IMG/VR virus record: IMGVR_UViG_3300028802_000045
Span: 1-36,022 of that record
Direction: 5' to 3' (one strand)
DNA length: 36,022 bases
DNA from: a virus
Shown here: positions 13,538 through 21,789 of the stretch, piece after piece
How positions within the stretch are numbered: the first letter of the stretch is position 1
How the letters are laid out: every line of letters begins with the position of its first letter
The notes under the pieces: generated by a model
Database searches by the model: none
What the model was told of the DNA's origin: nothing
Seen by the model: the letters and a program-made list of their open reading frames with translations, nothing else
Program-made: the position numbers and the translations under genes

Positions 13538-16032
13538 GAGACGTGAGCCCTCGCGCTTCCGTTCGAGACAGTCGCTTCGGTCTTGCCTTCCGAGACTACC
13601 GCGAGAGCTTCCGCCGAGATCGTGACGGTCGTCGAGGTCTTCCCCTTCGAGATCCGCGCCCGAGCGCTCGGGACGTGGAACGAGGTCGAGACGCGCGCCC
13701 GCGCCTGACCGACCGCGGTTCCGACCGGAGCCGAGACGAGGACGATCGAGAGCGCCCCGGTCGGACCGATGACACCGACGAGGAGCTTTCCGGTCTGCCT
13801 CGCGAGGAGCGCCCCAGGGATGATCGCTCCGCCGAGAGCAAGCGTGACCGCCTGAGTCTCCGTGAGCGTCCCTGAAGGCGTGACGGAGCCGCCCGTATGA
13901 AGCCCGGTCTCGTTCGAGGGATCTCCGCTCGATCCCGCCGTACCAGTGAGCGCGACGAGGACGAGGAAGCTCAGATCGCCCGACGACGGGAGCGTCGAGG
14001 TAAGAAGAAGGTTGTTCCCTGCCTGAGCCTGAATCGTCCCCGAGGGAGCGACGGTCCCGTCGAGATCGAAGCCGACGAGCTTCGTCACTGAACCGGAAGG
14101 CGTGACAGAGCCCGAGAGCGACCTCATGACGACGAAGGTCAGGCTTCCCGCGGGAGTGAGTGAACCCGAGAGCGCGACGCCTTCGGGGAATGTGAGCGTT
14201 CCGCTCGGAGTGAGTGCTCCTGTCTTCGTGACGAGGACGAGCTTCGAGACGGTCCCGCTCGAAGCGATCGAGCCGCCGAGCGCGATCGCTTCGGATTCGT
14301 CGACCTCGCCCGAGGGAGTGAGGGAGCCAGTCGCGGAGATCGAGGACAGCTTCGCCACGGAGCCCGAAGGCGTGATCCCTGAGGAGAGAGCGCGCGTGAC
14401 GAGCTTCGAGAGTGAGCCCGAGGGAGCGATCGTCCCCGTAAACGGGAGAACCTCGTTCTGGTCGAGATTCCCGCTCGGAGTCGAGGCTCCGGACGTGACG
14501 TAGTTCGTCCGCTTCGTGACCGCGCCCGAAGGAGTGATCGAGCCTGAGAGCGTCAGGACGTGAGCCGTCGAGGTCGTCAGGCTTCCCGAGGGAGTTATCC
14601 CGCCCGAGAGCGCCTTCGAGATCCGCTTCGTAACGGAACCCGCGGGAGTCAGGGAGCCCGACAAGGGGACGACGAGCGCCTCGTCGATCTCGCCGCTCGG
14701 GGTCAGTCCGCCCGAGGTCCGCTTCTGGTCTTGCTTCGAGACCGAGCCCGAGGGAGTGAGTCCGCCCGAGAGAAGCCAGGAGATCGACTTCGTCAGAGCA
14801 CCGTGAGGAGTAATCCCTCCCGCGAGCGCCTTCTGAGCTTGCTTCGCCAGAGCCCCGGTAAGAGTGCTCAGGGAGCCCGAGAGCGCCTTCGTCGCCGTTC
14901 GAGCCAGAGTCCCCGCAGGAGTCCCCGCAGAGCCGGTGAGCGTCTTCTGGTCCCGCTTCGCCACGGAACCTGAAGGGGTCTCGGAGCCCGCGAGCGGAGC
15001 ACCGATGAGATGAGTCCCGGAACCCGAGGGAGTCTCGCCGCCTCCCGCAATCTTCGAGGTCTGCCGCGTCTCGGCTCCCGAGGGAGTCATCGAGCCCGAG
15101 ACCGCTACTCCGTGAAGGGTCGCGCGGGTCACCGCGCCTGAAGGAGTGACCCCTCCCGAGAGCGGAACCGTGACGAGCTTCGCGACCGCCCCTGAGGGAG
15201 TCTCCGCTCCGCTGAGGGTCTTCGTGAGGACGTTCCGACCCGCGATCGTCCCCGCGGGAGTGATCCCTCCGGGGAGAGGCTTATTCGTCTGACGCGTCTC
15301 GGTCCCAACGAGCTTCGTCGAAGCGACCGCTGCCGTGGACCGAGCTACGTGGAAGCCGCTCGCCGGGGTCCAGAGCTTCGGCGGATCTTCGACGACGGTC
15401 GCGCCGGTGTTCGTCCAGAGACCGGTACTCCCCGCGAGGTCGTACAGTCCCGCTCCCGCGAGAGGAAGGTAGAACCGAGGCTGACCGTGAGCGAAGAGGA
15501 CCGTCCAGTCGCCTTGACGGTATCGCTCCGCCTCATCGAGCGTCATCGCCCACGGAACGAAGAACGCGTGAGCGAGACGGCCGTGCCATACCCGAGCGTT
15601 ATCGAGCGCGCGGTTGCCGATCTCAACCGCGGTGAGACCGGTCTCGCGCGTCCCCGAGCCGTCGTTACTCGTCGAGATCGTCGAGATCGCCATCGGTGTG
15701 GCGAGGTTCCCGATGTAGGGGAACGAGTTAGCGACTGTCAGAGTGCCGTCATTCGTGACGACGGTCGCGTGCCACGCTGACAATTGAGCACCGAGCCATC
15801 CCCACTGAAGATCGAGGTTCGCCGTCGCGCCGATCTGAAACGCGATCTGCCCTGATGAGCCGGGGGCGCGAAGATGAACCCCCGCGCCGGTCGTCCCTAT
15901 GTGAATGAATCGGCCGCTGACCGCGTCGTCGGTATCGGTGTAGAGCCAGCACCCCATCGAGAACGGACCGCTATCGTGCGCGGTGATCGTCCCCGCGACG
16001 TTGTCGGTCGCGCCAGCGAAGAGACGACTCAC
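13534..16032 (-). CDS. LamG-like protein with about 28 TPSG repeats (fibre/host-binding candidate)
   Basis: 832 residues. The first 240 form a ConA/LamG-like jelly roll (FSMGCWLYTDTDD, then HAFFVPWAMTLDEAERYRQG). Residues about 262-750 hold roughly 28 imperfect units of about 18 residues centred on (S/T)G-x-(I/L)TPSG-x(1)-(V/L)-x-K, predicted as beta turns and strands. The last 60 residues are Ser/Ala/Arg-rich. This layout suggests an extended, cell-binding fibre or head-decoration protein. It overlaps its paralogue upstream by ATGA. Confidence 0.8.
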   Translation of the reverse strand: MSRLFAGATDNVAGTITAHDSGPFSMGCWLYTDTDDAVSGRFIHIGTTGAGVHLRAPGSSGQIAFQIGATANLDLQWGWLGAQLSAWHATVVTNDGTLTVANSFPYIGNLATPMAISTISTSNDGSGTRETGLTAVEIGNRALDNARVWHGRLAHAFFVPWAMTLDEAERYRQGDWTVLFAHGQPRFYLPLAGAGLYDLAGSTGLWTNTGATVVEDPPKLWTPASGFHVARSTAAVASTKLVGTETRQTNKPLPGGITPAGTIAGRNVLTKTLSGAETPSGAVAKLVTVPLSGGVTPSGAVTRATLHGVAVSGSMTPSGAETRQTSKIAGGGETPSGSGTHLIGAPLAGSETPSGSVAKRDQKTLTGSAGTPAGTLARTATKALSGSLSTLTGALAKQAQKALAGGITPHGALTKSISWLLSGGLTPSGSVSKQDQKRTSGGLTPSGEIDEALVVPLSGSLTPAGSVTKRISKALSGGITPSGSLTTSTAHVLTLSGSITPSGAVTKRTNYVTSGASTPSGNLDQNEVLPFTGTIAPSGSLSKLVTRALSSGITPSGSVAKLSSISATGSLTPSGEVDESEAIALGGSIASSGTVSKLVLVTKTGALTPSGTLTFPEGVALSGSLTPAGSLTFVVMRSLSGSVTPSGSVTKLVGFDLDGTVAPSGTIQAQAGNNLLLTSTLPSSGDLSFLVLVALTGTAGSSGDPSNETGLHTGGSVTPSGTLTETQAVTLALGGAIIPGALLARQTGKLLVGVIGPTGALSIVLVSAPVGTAVGQARARVSTSFHVPSARARISKGKTSTTVTISAEALAVVSEGKTEATVSNGSARAHVS
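13800..15290. repeat. Tandem DNA repeats encoding TPSG units
   Basis: About 54-base imperfect repeats, with 'cccgagggagtga' and variants recurring at nearly even spacing on the plus strand, encode the TPSG units of the repeat protein. Unit identity is imperfect (some differ by many bases), so the array is old or diverged, but it could still allow copy-number change by recombination. Confidence 0.75.
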
Positions 16033-16835
16033 GTAAACGCTCCGACGAGGAGCTTCTGCTCGACCTTCGCGAGTCCTCCACTCGGGGTGATGAGCCCCGA
16101 AGGCGTCGAGAGATTCAGAGCCGGATCTCTCCTACCGACATGAAATGCCGACCTCCTACCGAAGCCCGCTGAGATCGGCGGATCTTCGACGACGGTCGGA
16201 GTCGACGTGATGGTCCAGTTTGTCCCGGTCGACAGATCACGCGACGCGGCCGTGTTCATCTCCATCGGGACAAACGCGAGAGGGAGACCGTGGACCCACG
16301 CGACCGACCAGTCGCCTTGACGGAACCTCTCGCACTCATCGACCGTCATCGCCCACGGAACAATGAACGGAAACGCGATGACCGCGTCGACCGCGGTACT
16401 CGCCGCCGTGTTCTTCCCGATGACCGCGTTCGTCTGGCTATTGAACGCGCCGACACCGTTCGTGTCGGACGCGTGCGCCGTGATCGCCATCGCGGTCGAG
16501 AGATTCCCGGTGTAGATGTCGCTCAGCGATGACGTGAGGCTGTTACGCCAGACGCCGATCACGCAGTACCACGATCCTGTAGCGGGAGCCGCGACTTCGA
16601 GGACCATGTCCGATGTCGCGCAGTCGATACGGAGCCCGATGCGTTGAGCGGTCGCGACTCCGGTCTGTAGTCCGTGGATAGCCGACGCGCTCGATCCACA
16701 CGCGACGAGAGTGCGTCCGATCGCGTAGGTATTGAACTTGATCCAGCATCCGAACGAGCACGCGGACGCGACCGGATTCGAGATCGCCCGGTTGAGCATC
16801 GTCGTATTCGCCCCACCGGTGAACGTGCGAGCCAT
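16029..16835 (-). CDS. LamG-like virion protein, short paralogue
   Basis: 268 residues. It is homologous to the N-terminal domain of the next gene: SFGCWIKFNTYAIG and FIVPWAMTVDECERFRQGDW align with that protein's FSMGCWLYTDT and FFVPWAMTLDEAERYRQGDW. It ends in one TPSG unit (GLITPSGGLAKVEQKLL). It may bind a surface glycan or decorate the head or tail. The pair probably arose by tandem duplication. Confidence 0.75.
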   Translation of the reverse strand: MARTFTGGANTTMLNRAISNPVASACSFGCWIKFNTYAIGRTLVACGSSASAIHGLQTGVATAQRIGLRIDCATSDMVLEVAAPATGSWYCVIGVWRNSLTSSLSDIYTGNLSTAMAITAHASDTNGVGAFNSQTNAVIGKNTAASTAVDAVIAFPFIVPWAMTVDECERFRQGDWSVAWVHGLPLAFVPMEMNTAASRDLSTGTNWTITSTPTVVEDPPISAGFGRRSAFHVGRRDPALNLSTPSGLITPSGGLAKVEQKLLVGAFT

Positions 16836-16845
16836 CGAGCCGCGC

Positions 16846-17376
16846 CTACGTCGTCGTATACTCGAACGTCGCCTCTTGCAAACAGAGATCGTTCGCGTTC
16901 GTGTCGGACGCGTTGTCAGGATCTCGACCGAGCATGAGAACGCAGGGACGGTTCGCGGCAGCGTTCGTCATCGTGAGCGCGAGCGTGATCTGAGTCTGGA
17001 TTCCCTGAGTCGTCGAGGGAGTCCCGTTCGCCGTGACGACGGTATCGAAGACCGCCGCGTCCGAGTCGGTCGTTCCCGTCACCTGGATCGCGGCCGCGCC
17101 TTTCAGCGTGATTCCGTTCGCGCTCGTCCCCTTCGTCGAGAAGGTCGCTCGGATCGTGCCGCCTGACGCGTAGTCGCCGGGGAGTGTGAAGCTCCACATC
17201 CACGCCTCATCCGTCGTCGGGTCCATGAGGAGCCAGATCCGAGTCACCTTCGGACTGTTCGTCGTCTGAGTGCCAGACGAGATCATGACCTCGGGGGTCG
17301 CCGCGATGTTCACCGTCCCCGAGCCGTCAGGAGCGATCCCTCCCGGAATCGGGAGCGTGACATACCCGGTCGTCAT
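16846..17376 (-). CDS. Probable virion structural protein (beta-rich)
   Basis: 176 residues, starting MTTGYVTLPIPGGIAPDGSG, rich in Thr, Ala and Gly with repeated strand-like segments (VTRIWLLMDP, MWSFTLPG, DYASGGTIRATFST), consistent with a phage structural beta protein. The ATG overlaps the 41-residue gene stop (ATGA). Its exact role is unknown; placement among LamG-like proteins suggests a virion role. Confidence 0.65.
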   Translation of the reverse strand: MTTGYVTLPIPGGIAPDGSGTVNIAATPEVMISSGTQTTNSPKVTRIWLLMDPTTDEAWMWSFTLPGDYASGGTIRATFSTKGTSANGITLKGAAAIQVTGTTDSDAAVFDTVVTANGTPSTTQGIQTQITLALTMTNAAANRPCVLMLGRDPDNASDTNANDLCLQEATFEYTTT

Positions 17377-17498
17377 CGTCGCTCCTTCTCAGTGAGCGTC
17401 CGGAGAGCTTCGAGGACGTAACGAGGGAGAGGCTCGGAGACGATGACGGTCGGCCCAGCGGTTCCCCGTTGCCACCATCCCATCGACCAGGTCGTCAC
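17373..17498 (-). CDS. Tiny protein (41 residues)
   Basis: GTG start three bases after the previous TAG, ending ATGA into the next gene. It begins VTTWSMGWWQRGTAGPTVIV and ends LRTLTEKERR, with a Trp-rich start. Such small proteins are common between phage structural genes. Coding is supported by its exact fit into the gap, with coupling on the downstream side; function unknown. Confidence 0.6.
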   Translation of the reverse strand: MTTWSMGWWQRGTAGPTVIVSEPLPRYVLEALRTLTEKERR

Positions 17499-17501
17499 GA
17501 G

Positions 17502-17882
17502 CTAGCCCTCTACGGGAGGCTGAGAGTCGAGAGCTTCCGCTTGATCGAGGATCGTGTACCAGGATGAAGCCTCGACCTCGACGGGAGGTCGACGGTAGAG
17601 ATGATCGACCGCCGATGCCGCTACCCGCGTAAAGTTCCCGACCTTCGGAGTGAGCCGAGTCCCGCCGTCGCCGTCGTCGACCTCGACGTTCCCGCCGTCC
17701 GTGAGAACGATCCCGTCTCCCGGTTCGAGGGTCGCCACGATCCCGCCGAGCCCCGCGTCGATCTCATCCTGAGTGAAGCCGAGCCAGAGAAGGATCGCGT
17801 TCCGATTCTCCGACGTGACGAGGACCGCCTTCACGCGTCGAGCCCTCTGTCCCCAGATCTCTACGTCGAGTCCCTCGATCAT
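17502..17882 (-). CDS. Unknown protein in structural operon
   Basis: 126 residues, MIEGLDVEIWGQRARRVKAV, mixed beta with NAILLWLGFTQDEIDAGLGG and acidic loops (VEVDDGDGG). Ten bases separate its start from the previous stop. No family recognised; could be a small virion protein. Confidence 0.65.
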   Translation of the reverse strand: MIEGLDVEIWGQRARRVKAVLVTSENRNAILLWLGFTQDEIDAGLGGIVATLEPGDGIVLTDGGNVEVDDGDGGTRLTPKVGNFTRVAASAVDHLYRRPPVEVEASSWYTILDQAEALDSQPPVEG

Positions 17883-17891
17883 GACCGGATG

Positions 17892-18461
17892 CTACCTCTG
17901 CTCATCTTCGGGACGAGTGGACTCCGCGATCTGAAGTCGGAGAGTGTCCCTCGTCGACTGACCGTCGAGAGCGTCGAGCCGAGAAGCGATGTCGAGAGCG
18001 AAGGACACCGCTTCCTCAGCGAACGTAGCCCCGTTCGCGATGTTGACGTCGAGCCGAGCCCCGAGAGCTTCACGCTCCGCCTTCGCCGCAGCGAAGCCCG
18101 ACTCGACCTTCGCACCGAGAGCCGCCGTCGTGACGTCATTCGCCTTCACCGCCGCGCGAGCGAGAGTCGCCTCCTTCGTCGCGGACCGAGCTTCTGCCGC
18201 TACCGCGTGAAGCTGACCGATCATGTATTCGTGAGACGCGAGGATTCGATCGAAGGGACTCGGAGGACCGACGTTCCCTTCTTCGTCAGGGATTCCGTTC
18301 GGTTGAGTGTTGTGTACCGCCATCTCCGCCGCGCTCCGAATCCTCTTCAGTGAGGTAGTAAGAGCTATCACGACGGGAGCCAGGATCGCAGAGATCGCCG
18401 TGAGCGCAGCGATGATGACCGCTGCATCGTTCGTCTCGATATGCGCGATGACGAAAGCCAT
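17892..18461 (-). CDS. Membrane-anchored coiled-coil protein (DUF2746-like, possible holin)
   Basis: 189 residues. One hydrophobic segment (AAVIIAALTAISAILAPVVI, residues about 12-32) is followed by basic LKRIR and a long Ala/Glu helical region to residue 180. The layout is like the DUF2746 membrane proteins of actinophages, some of which are suspected holins. It lies about 14 kb from the endolysin, so a lysis role is unproven; a virion-operon membrane role is the alternative. Confidence 0.6.
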   Translation of the reverse strand: MAFVIAHIETNDAAVIIAALTAISAILAPVVIALTTSLKRIRSAAEMAVHNTQPNGIPDEEGNVGPPSPFDRILASHEYMIGQLHAVAAEARSATKEATLARAAVKANDVTTAALGAKVESGFAAAKAEREALGARLDVNIANGATFAEEAVSFALDIASRLDALDGQSTRDTLRLQIAESTRPEDEQR

Positions 18462-18470
18462 CGACCTCGG

Positions 18471-19199
18471 TTAGCCGCCCGAGGTAAGGGTTAGCTGATA
18501 GGTGAATTGGATCCCGTCACCTGAAACGAGGTTGATCGCCGCGAACTTCGATCGGTCGAGGAGCGTCCCGCCGCCCGTCGCCGCTTGCGAGAGGATGCCG
18601 TGCTCCGTGACTGCCGGGGTCCCTGAGTCGATCGTGTTCGTCCCGACCGTCTGGTAGACGTTCGTCGGAGTCGTCTGGACACCCGTCGCTCGCGTGCTGT
18701 TCGGGTTGTATTCCGTCGTTAGCTCGGTCCCGAGCGCGGTATCCGCCGCCGCCTCCGCGACCGTTCCGGTCCCCATTCCGTGGAAATTGAATAGCTCGTT
18801 CTCGAAGGTGTTTCCGAACGAGTCAGCGATCGCCGCGACCCCCGCATCCGTGACGACCCGAAGCGAAGCGAGACCTAGCTCCTCGATCACTTCACCGTCG
18901 CGGACCTTCGCGACGAAGAGCGCTCCGAAGTGAGTCGGGATCTGGAACGTCTTCGCGAGAGCAACTCGACGAGCACCGCGCCAGAGGTTCGGGAGGTTCT
19001 TCGCGCGCCACTCGTTCACCGAGTCCGGGAGTCCGCGCTTCGGCATCCCGAGAGCGCGGACCGCCGCGAGGTCGACCGTCCTCCGAGGAGTGAGGACCGT
19101 TCCCCATTCGACGACGTCTTCGCCGTGAGAAGGGACGCCGCGAACGACCCTGAGGTCGAGCTTTCCTCCCGCTTCCATCGTCCTCATGACCGCCGTCAT
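18471..19199 (-). CDS. Probable virion structural protein
   Basis: 242 residues. Contains FNFHGMGTGTVAEAAADTALG (residues about 144-164), a Gly/Thr motif often seen in phage structural proteins, and a Ser/Thr-rich end (QLTLTSGG). No enzyme motif. It starts by ATGA overlap with the major tail protein gene, so the two are coupled. Confidence 0.65.
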   Translation of the reverse strand: MTAVMRTMEAGGKLDLRVVRGVPSHGEDVVEWGTVLTPRRTVDLAAVRALGMPKRGLPDSVNEWRAKNLPNLWRGARRVALAKTFQIPTHFGALFVAKVRDGEVIEELGLASLRVVTDAGVAAIADSFGNTFENELFNFHGMGTGTVAEAAADTALGTELTTEYNPNSTRATGVQTTPTNVYQTVGTNTIDSGTPAVTEHGILSQAATGGGTLLDRSKFAAINLVSGDGIQFTYQLTLTSGG

Positions 19200-19867
19200 G
19201 ATGCGACCAGAGCTTGATACCCGCAGACCGCATCCGGGATGGAGTCATCGAGCCAGACAAGCTCGGGACCTTCGGGACCCCAGATCGGGAAGTCGTCGAC
19301 CGGACCGTCACCGATCGTCGGGTTCTCCGTGCCGATCCCGTCGACGGGAATGACCATGATCCCCGCCTCGATCGTCCTCTGTCCGGGGACCCAGGTCGTC
19401 TTCGGCCACGCGAAGTGATGGTAGAGCGGATCTCCGCCCGAGGAGACCGCCTGGCTACCGCCGTCCCATGCCTTCGACCAGATCTCTAGGGAGACGCCAT
19501 TCGATGCGGGAGCCGTCGAGGACGGGAGCACGATTCCGATCGTCCCGTTCGCCGTGACGACGTCACCGATGATCGGGGTCGCGTCGAGCATGAGAGCGAG
19601 AAGCTCGTAGTCGAATTGGCAAAGCTGAAGAGCGAGGGTGACGCGCTTCAGCTTGTCTTGCTCCTTGAAGTTCTGACAGATCGCGCCGCAACCGTTCTTC
19701 TGAATGAACTCCGCGCCGGTCTCGATCTCGTACGAGGTCTGAACCGTGATGAGCGAGTCCGTCACGTACAGGTTGTCCGCGCCGGGGTCCGGAGCGCCCG
19801 CATCGTCGAGCTTCCCGACTCGCATCGCGCACGCCTGGACTGACCCGAAACAGTGTGGATTCGGCAT
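19196..19867 (-). CDS. Major tail (tube) protein
   Basis: 223 residues from MPNPHCFGSVQACAMRVGKLDDAG. The opening 'CAMRVxKLDDxG...', VTDSLITVQTSYEIETGAEF, GCGAICQNFKEQDKLKRVTL and LCQFDYELLALML match the actinophage major tail protein family, whose members polymerise into the tail tube. The SD GGAGGAG lies just before the ATG at 19867; an upstream start would add 38 residues unlike the family. Its position upstream of the LamG proteins and about 19 kb before the tail chaperone is unusual. Confidence 0.85.
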   Translation of the reverse strand: MPNPHCFGSVQACAMRVGKLDDAGAPDPGADNLYVTDSLITVQTSYEIETGAEFIQKNGCGAICQNFKEQDKLKRVTLALQLCQFDYELLALMLDATPIIGDVVTANGTIGIVLPSSTAPASNGVSLEIWSKAWDGGSQAVSSGGDPLYHHFAWPKTTWVPGQRTIEAGIMVIPVDGIGTENPTIGDGPVDDFPIWGPEGPELVWLDDSIPDAVCGYQALVAS

Positions 19868-19869
19868 CG

Positions 19870-19944
19870 CTACTCCTCCTCGGAGATCTCGATCCGCATC
19901 GTAAGCGGACCGGTTGCGTAAATGGAACGATCGGGGTCGGTCAT
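19870..19944 (-). CDS. Possible leader peptide (24 residues) before the major tail protein
   Basis: ATG at 19944 overlaps the LamG stop (ATGA); the peptide MTDPDRSIYATG... ends with EISEEE and TAG two bases before the tail protein ATG. The SD of the tail protein lies in its last codons, so translation would couple the two. It is short, so coding is uncertain. Confidence 0.45.
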   Translation of the reverse strand: MTDPDRSIYATGPLTMRIEISEEE

Positions 19945-20807
19945 GACGGGACCCAGGCAGTCGCGATGATGGCATCGTCAATGAGGACTTCGGTGATTGT
20001 GCGGATCTCCGCTTCCGTCAAGCCGCGAGCCCAGGTAGCGAGGTTCGAGTACGTCATGTCGATCGCGCCGAAGAACGGACCGCCGCCCGCGATCCGGCCG
20101 ATCTGGAAGGAGGTGCCGTCCGTTCCGGTCCCCTCGCGCTGAGATGTGAGCACGAGCACACCGTCGAGCCAGAACTCCCACGTACCGAGACTGTTCACCG
20201 CCGCGGGAGCGTTCAGGATGAGGACGTGAGGCTCACCGAGAGCAAAGAGGACGTCGCGCGACCTGACGAAGTTCCCGAGCCGAGCGAAGGTCGAGTCCGA
20301 GAAGGGGCAGAGATGTCCGGTCGCGCCGATGACGTGCGCCATCTTCGGCGGAGACGTACCCGCCCATGAGAGGAACGGGAAGCCCCCATCGAGCGCGGAG
20401 TTACCGCCGACCGAGTCGTAATCGTCGACCTGCATCACCATCGCGACAGCGAAAGCCTGAGCGGGATTCCCCATATCCGCGACCGGGGGAGGAAAGGCGA
20501 TCGAGCCGCCGTTCGTGTAGCGCGTCGCTTCGAGCGCCTTCGACGTGATCGCCGCGACGCCGTACGTCACCGTCCCGATCGACGAGATCCCAGTGTGTCC
20601 ATTCCCGCTGATGTCGGCCGCGCCGTTTACGTCCATGAGGTAGTACGAGAAGGGGCTCGTCGCCAGGATCACCGTCGACGCGTCGTCTGTGTTCGCCTCG
20701 ATGCAGTAGGGCTGATACGCGTCCGCAGAGCACGCGCAATCACCCGAGCCGCCAGACGCGCCACAAGAGCACCGAGCCCGAGCGTGAGTGACGACCGGGA
20801 CCGTCAT
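19941..20807 (-). CDS. LamG/ConA-like virion protein
   Basis: 288 residues. A Cys-rich N-terminus (CSCGASGGSGDCACSADAY) is followed by a LamG-like domain: YYLMDVNGAADISGNGHTG, VLILNAPAAVNSLG, WEFWLDGVLVL and TYSNLATWARGLTEAEIR, matching the 'GNGHxG' and 'xxaxWxRgLteaEI' pattern of ConA/LamG phage proteins. It may bind a glycan on the host or decorate the head. It overlaps the small leader and is the first of three such proteins in the operon. Confidence 0.78.
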   Translation of the reverse strand: MTVPVVTHARARCSCGASGGSGDCACSADAYQPYCIEANTDDASTVILATSPFSYYLMDVNGAADISGNGHTGISSIGTVTYGVAAITSKALEATRYTNGGSIAFPPPVADMGNPAQAFAVAMVMQVDDYDSVGGNSALDGGFPFLSWAGTSPPKMAHVIGATGHLCPFSDSTFARLGNFVRSRDVLFALGEPHVLILNAPAAVNSLGTWEFWLDGVLVLTSQREGTGTDGTSFQIGRIAGGGPFFGAIDMTYSNLATWARGLTEAEIRTITEVLIDDAIIATAWVPS

Positions 20808-20810
20808 CGC

Positions 20811-21698
20811 TTACGAGCCGCTCGGATCGCAGCACGTCTCACAGAGACCGACCCTGATTCCCGCGTGGCAGCACCCATCCCAGGTAGCTCCCGCGACCCG
20901 CTCCGCGATCCATTGAACGCCGTTGTCGGCGCGTGAGACCGCTTCCTCGATCGCGTCGAGCGACGGGAGAAGGACGATGTCTCCGAGCTTCACGTCGACG
21001 AGCCCGGTCGCGTAGGCGTAGGCCGTCTCACCGGAAGCGTCGACCGAGCCGTCAGGCTCCGAGCCGTCGTATCCCGCTCCCGCGACGATCCAATTCCCGA
21101 AGAAGTCGAGGAGAAGATTCCCGTTCGCCTCGACGAGGTACTCGCGAAGCCATATGTCGACCGTCGCCCTCGTCGCGTGGATCATCCCGCGTCCGCCCTC
21201 GGCACACTGCGCGAGGTGCATCTGAAGCGCAGCGAGTGCGTACCCGCCCGGAGAAACGTCAGAGCCGCCCGGAGTGAGATCGACGAAGTTCGGAGAGCCT
21301 CCCGCGAGGTACAGGTTCACCGCCGCGTCGCCTGACGCGTTGTCGCCGCGCCATAGCTCCCGCTCGATCTTCGAGCCCTGAGACGCTTCGAGGGAAGCTC
21401 GCACCCGAGGACCGATCTCCGCTCGCGCCATGCCGCCGAGCGTCGAGCACCGACCGCCGACCCAGACGAAGGAGGGAACATGCTGAACGACCGCGGGAAA
21501 CGAGTCGATGTCCTTCGTCGTATCCGCGTCGCATCCGTTGGACTGAGAGCCGCCAGTGAGACAGCCGTTCGGCTCGAAGGCGTACCCGCCCTCCCATCGC
21601 CCGCCGCCGATCGTGACCCTCTGACCGAGCGTAGGGAGAAGACCGATCGTCGACGGAAGGATCGGAGGAGCGGGGACTACGTCGAAGAGCGGAGGCAT
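20811..21698 (-). CDS. Virion structural protein (head or tail)
   Basis: 295 residues starting MPPLFDVVPAPPILPSTIG. RWEGGYAFEPNGCLTGGS and VAGATWDGCCHAGIRVG with many cysteines resemble the actinophage structural proteins that lie just after the capsid gene. It starts after the hairpin at 21735, with an SD-like GACGAGG, and its TAA sits four bases before the next ATG. Exact location in the virion is unknown. Confidence 0.6.
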   Translation of the reverse strand: MPPLFDVVPAPPILPSTIGLLPTLGQRVTIGGGRWEGGYAFEPNGCLTGGSQSNGCDADTTKDIDSFPAVVQHVPSFVWVGGRCSTLGGMARAEIGPRVRASLEASQGSKIERELWRGDNASGDAAVNLYLAGGSPNFVDLTPGGSDVSPGGYALAALQMHLAQCAEGGRGMIHATRATVDIWLREYLVEANGNLLLDFFGNWIVAGAGYDGSEPDGSVDASGETAYAYATGLVDVKLGDIVLLPSLDAIEEAVSRADNGVQWIAERVAGATWDGCCHAGIRVGLCETCCDPSGS

Positions 21699-21734
21699 CG
21701 CTTACCTCGTCAGAGCTAGATCGAATAGAGCGAA

Positions 21735-21772
21735 CCTCGGGAGGGTCCGGGGTGAGCGAGACCCTCCCGAGG
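21735..21772. terminator. Strong hairpin between capsid and next gene
   Basis: Perfect 13-base inverted repeat, CCTCGGGAGGGTC and its complement, with a 12-base loop. It has no good T-run after it on either strand, so it may be a processing or partial terminator/attenuator rather than a strict stop. It follows the capsid stop (21790), a usual site for setting capsid mRNA level. Confidence 0.6.
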
Positions 21773-21789
21773 AACTATGACCGGCCCGG

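Noticed and set aside
13800-15290. A possible CRISPR array
   Set aside because: The repeats are imperfect, in frame, and encode TPSG protein units; there are no spacer-like unique segments of equal length between exact repeats.
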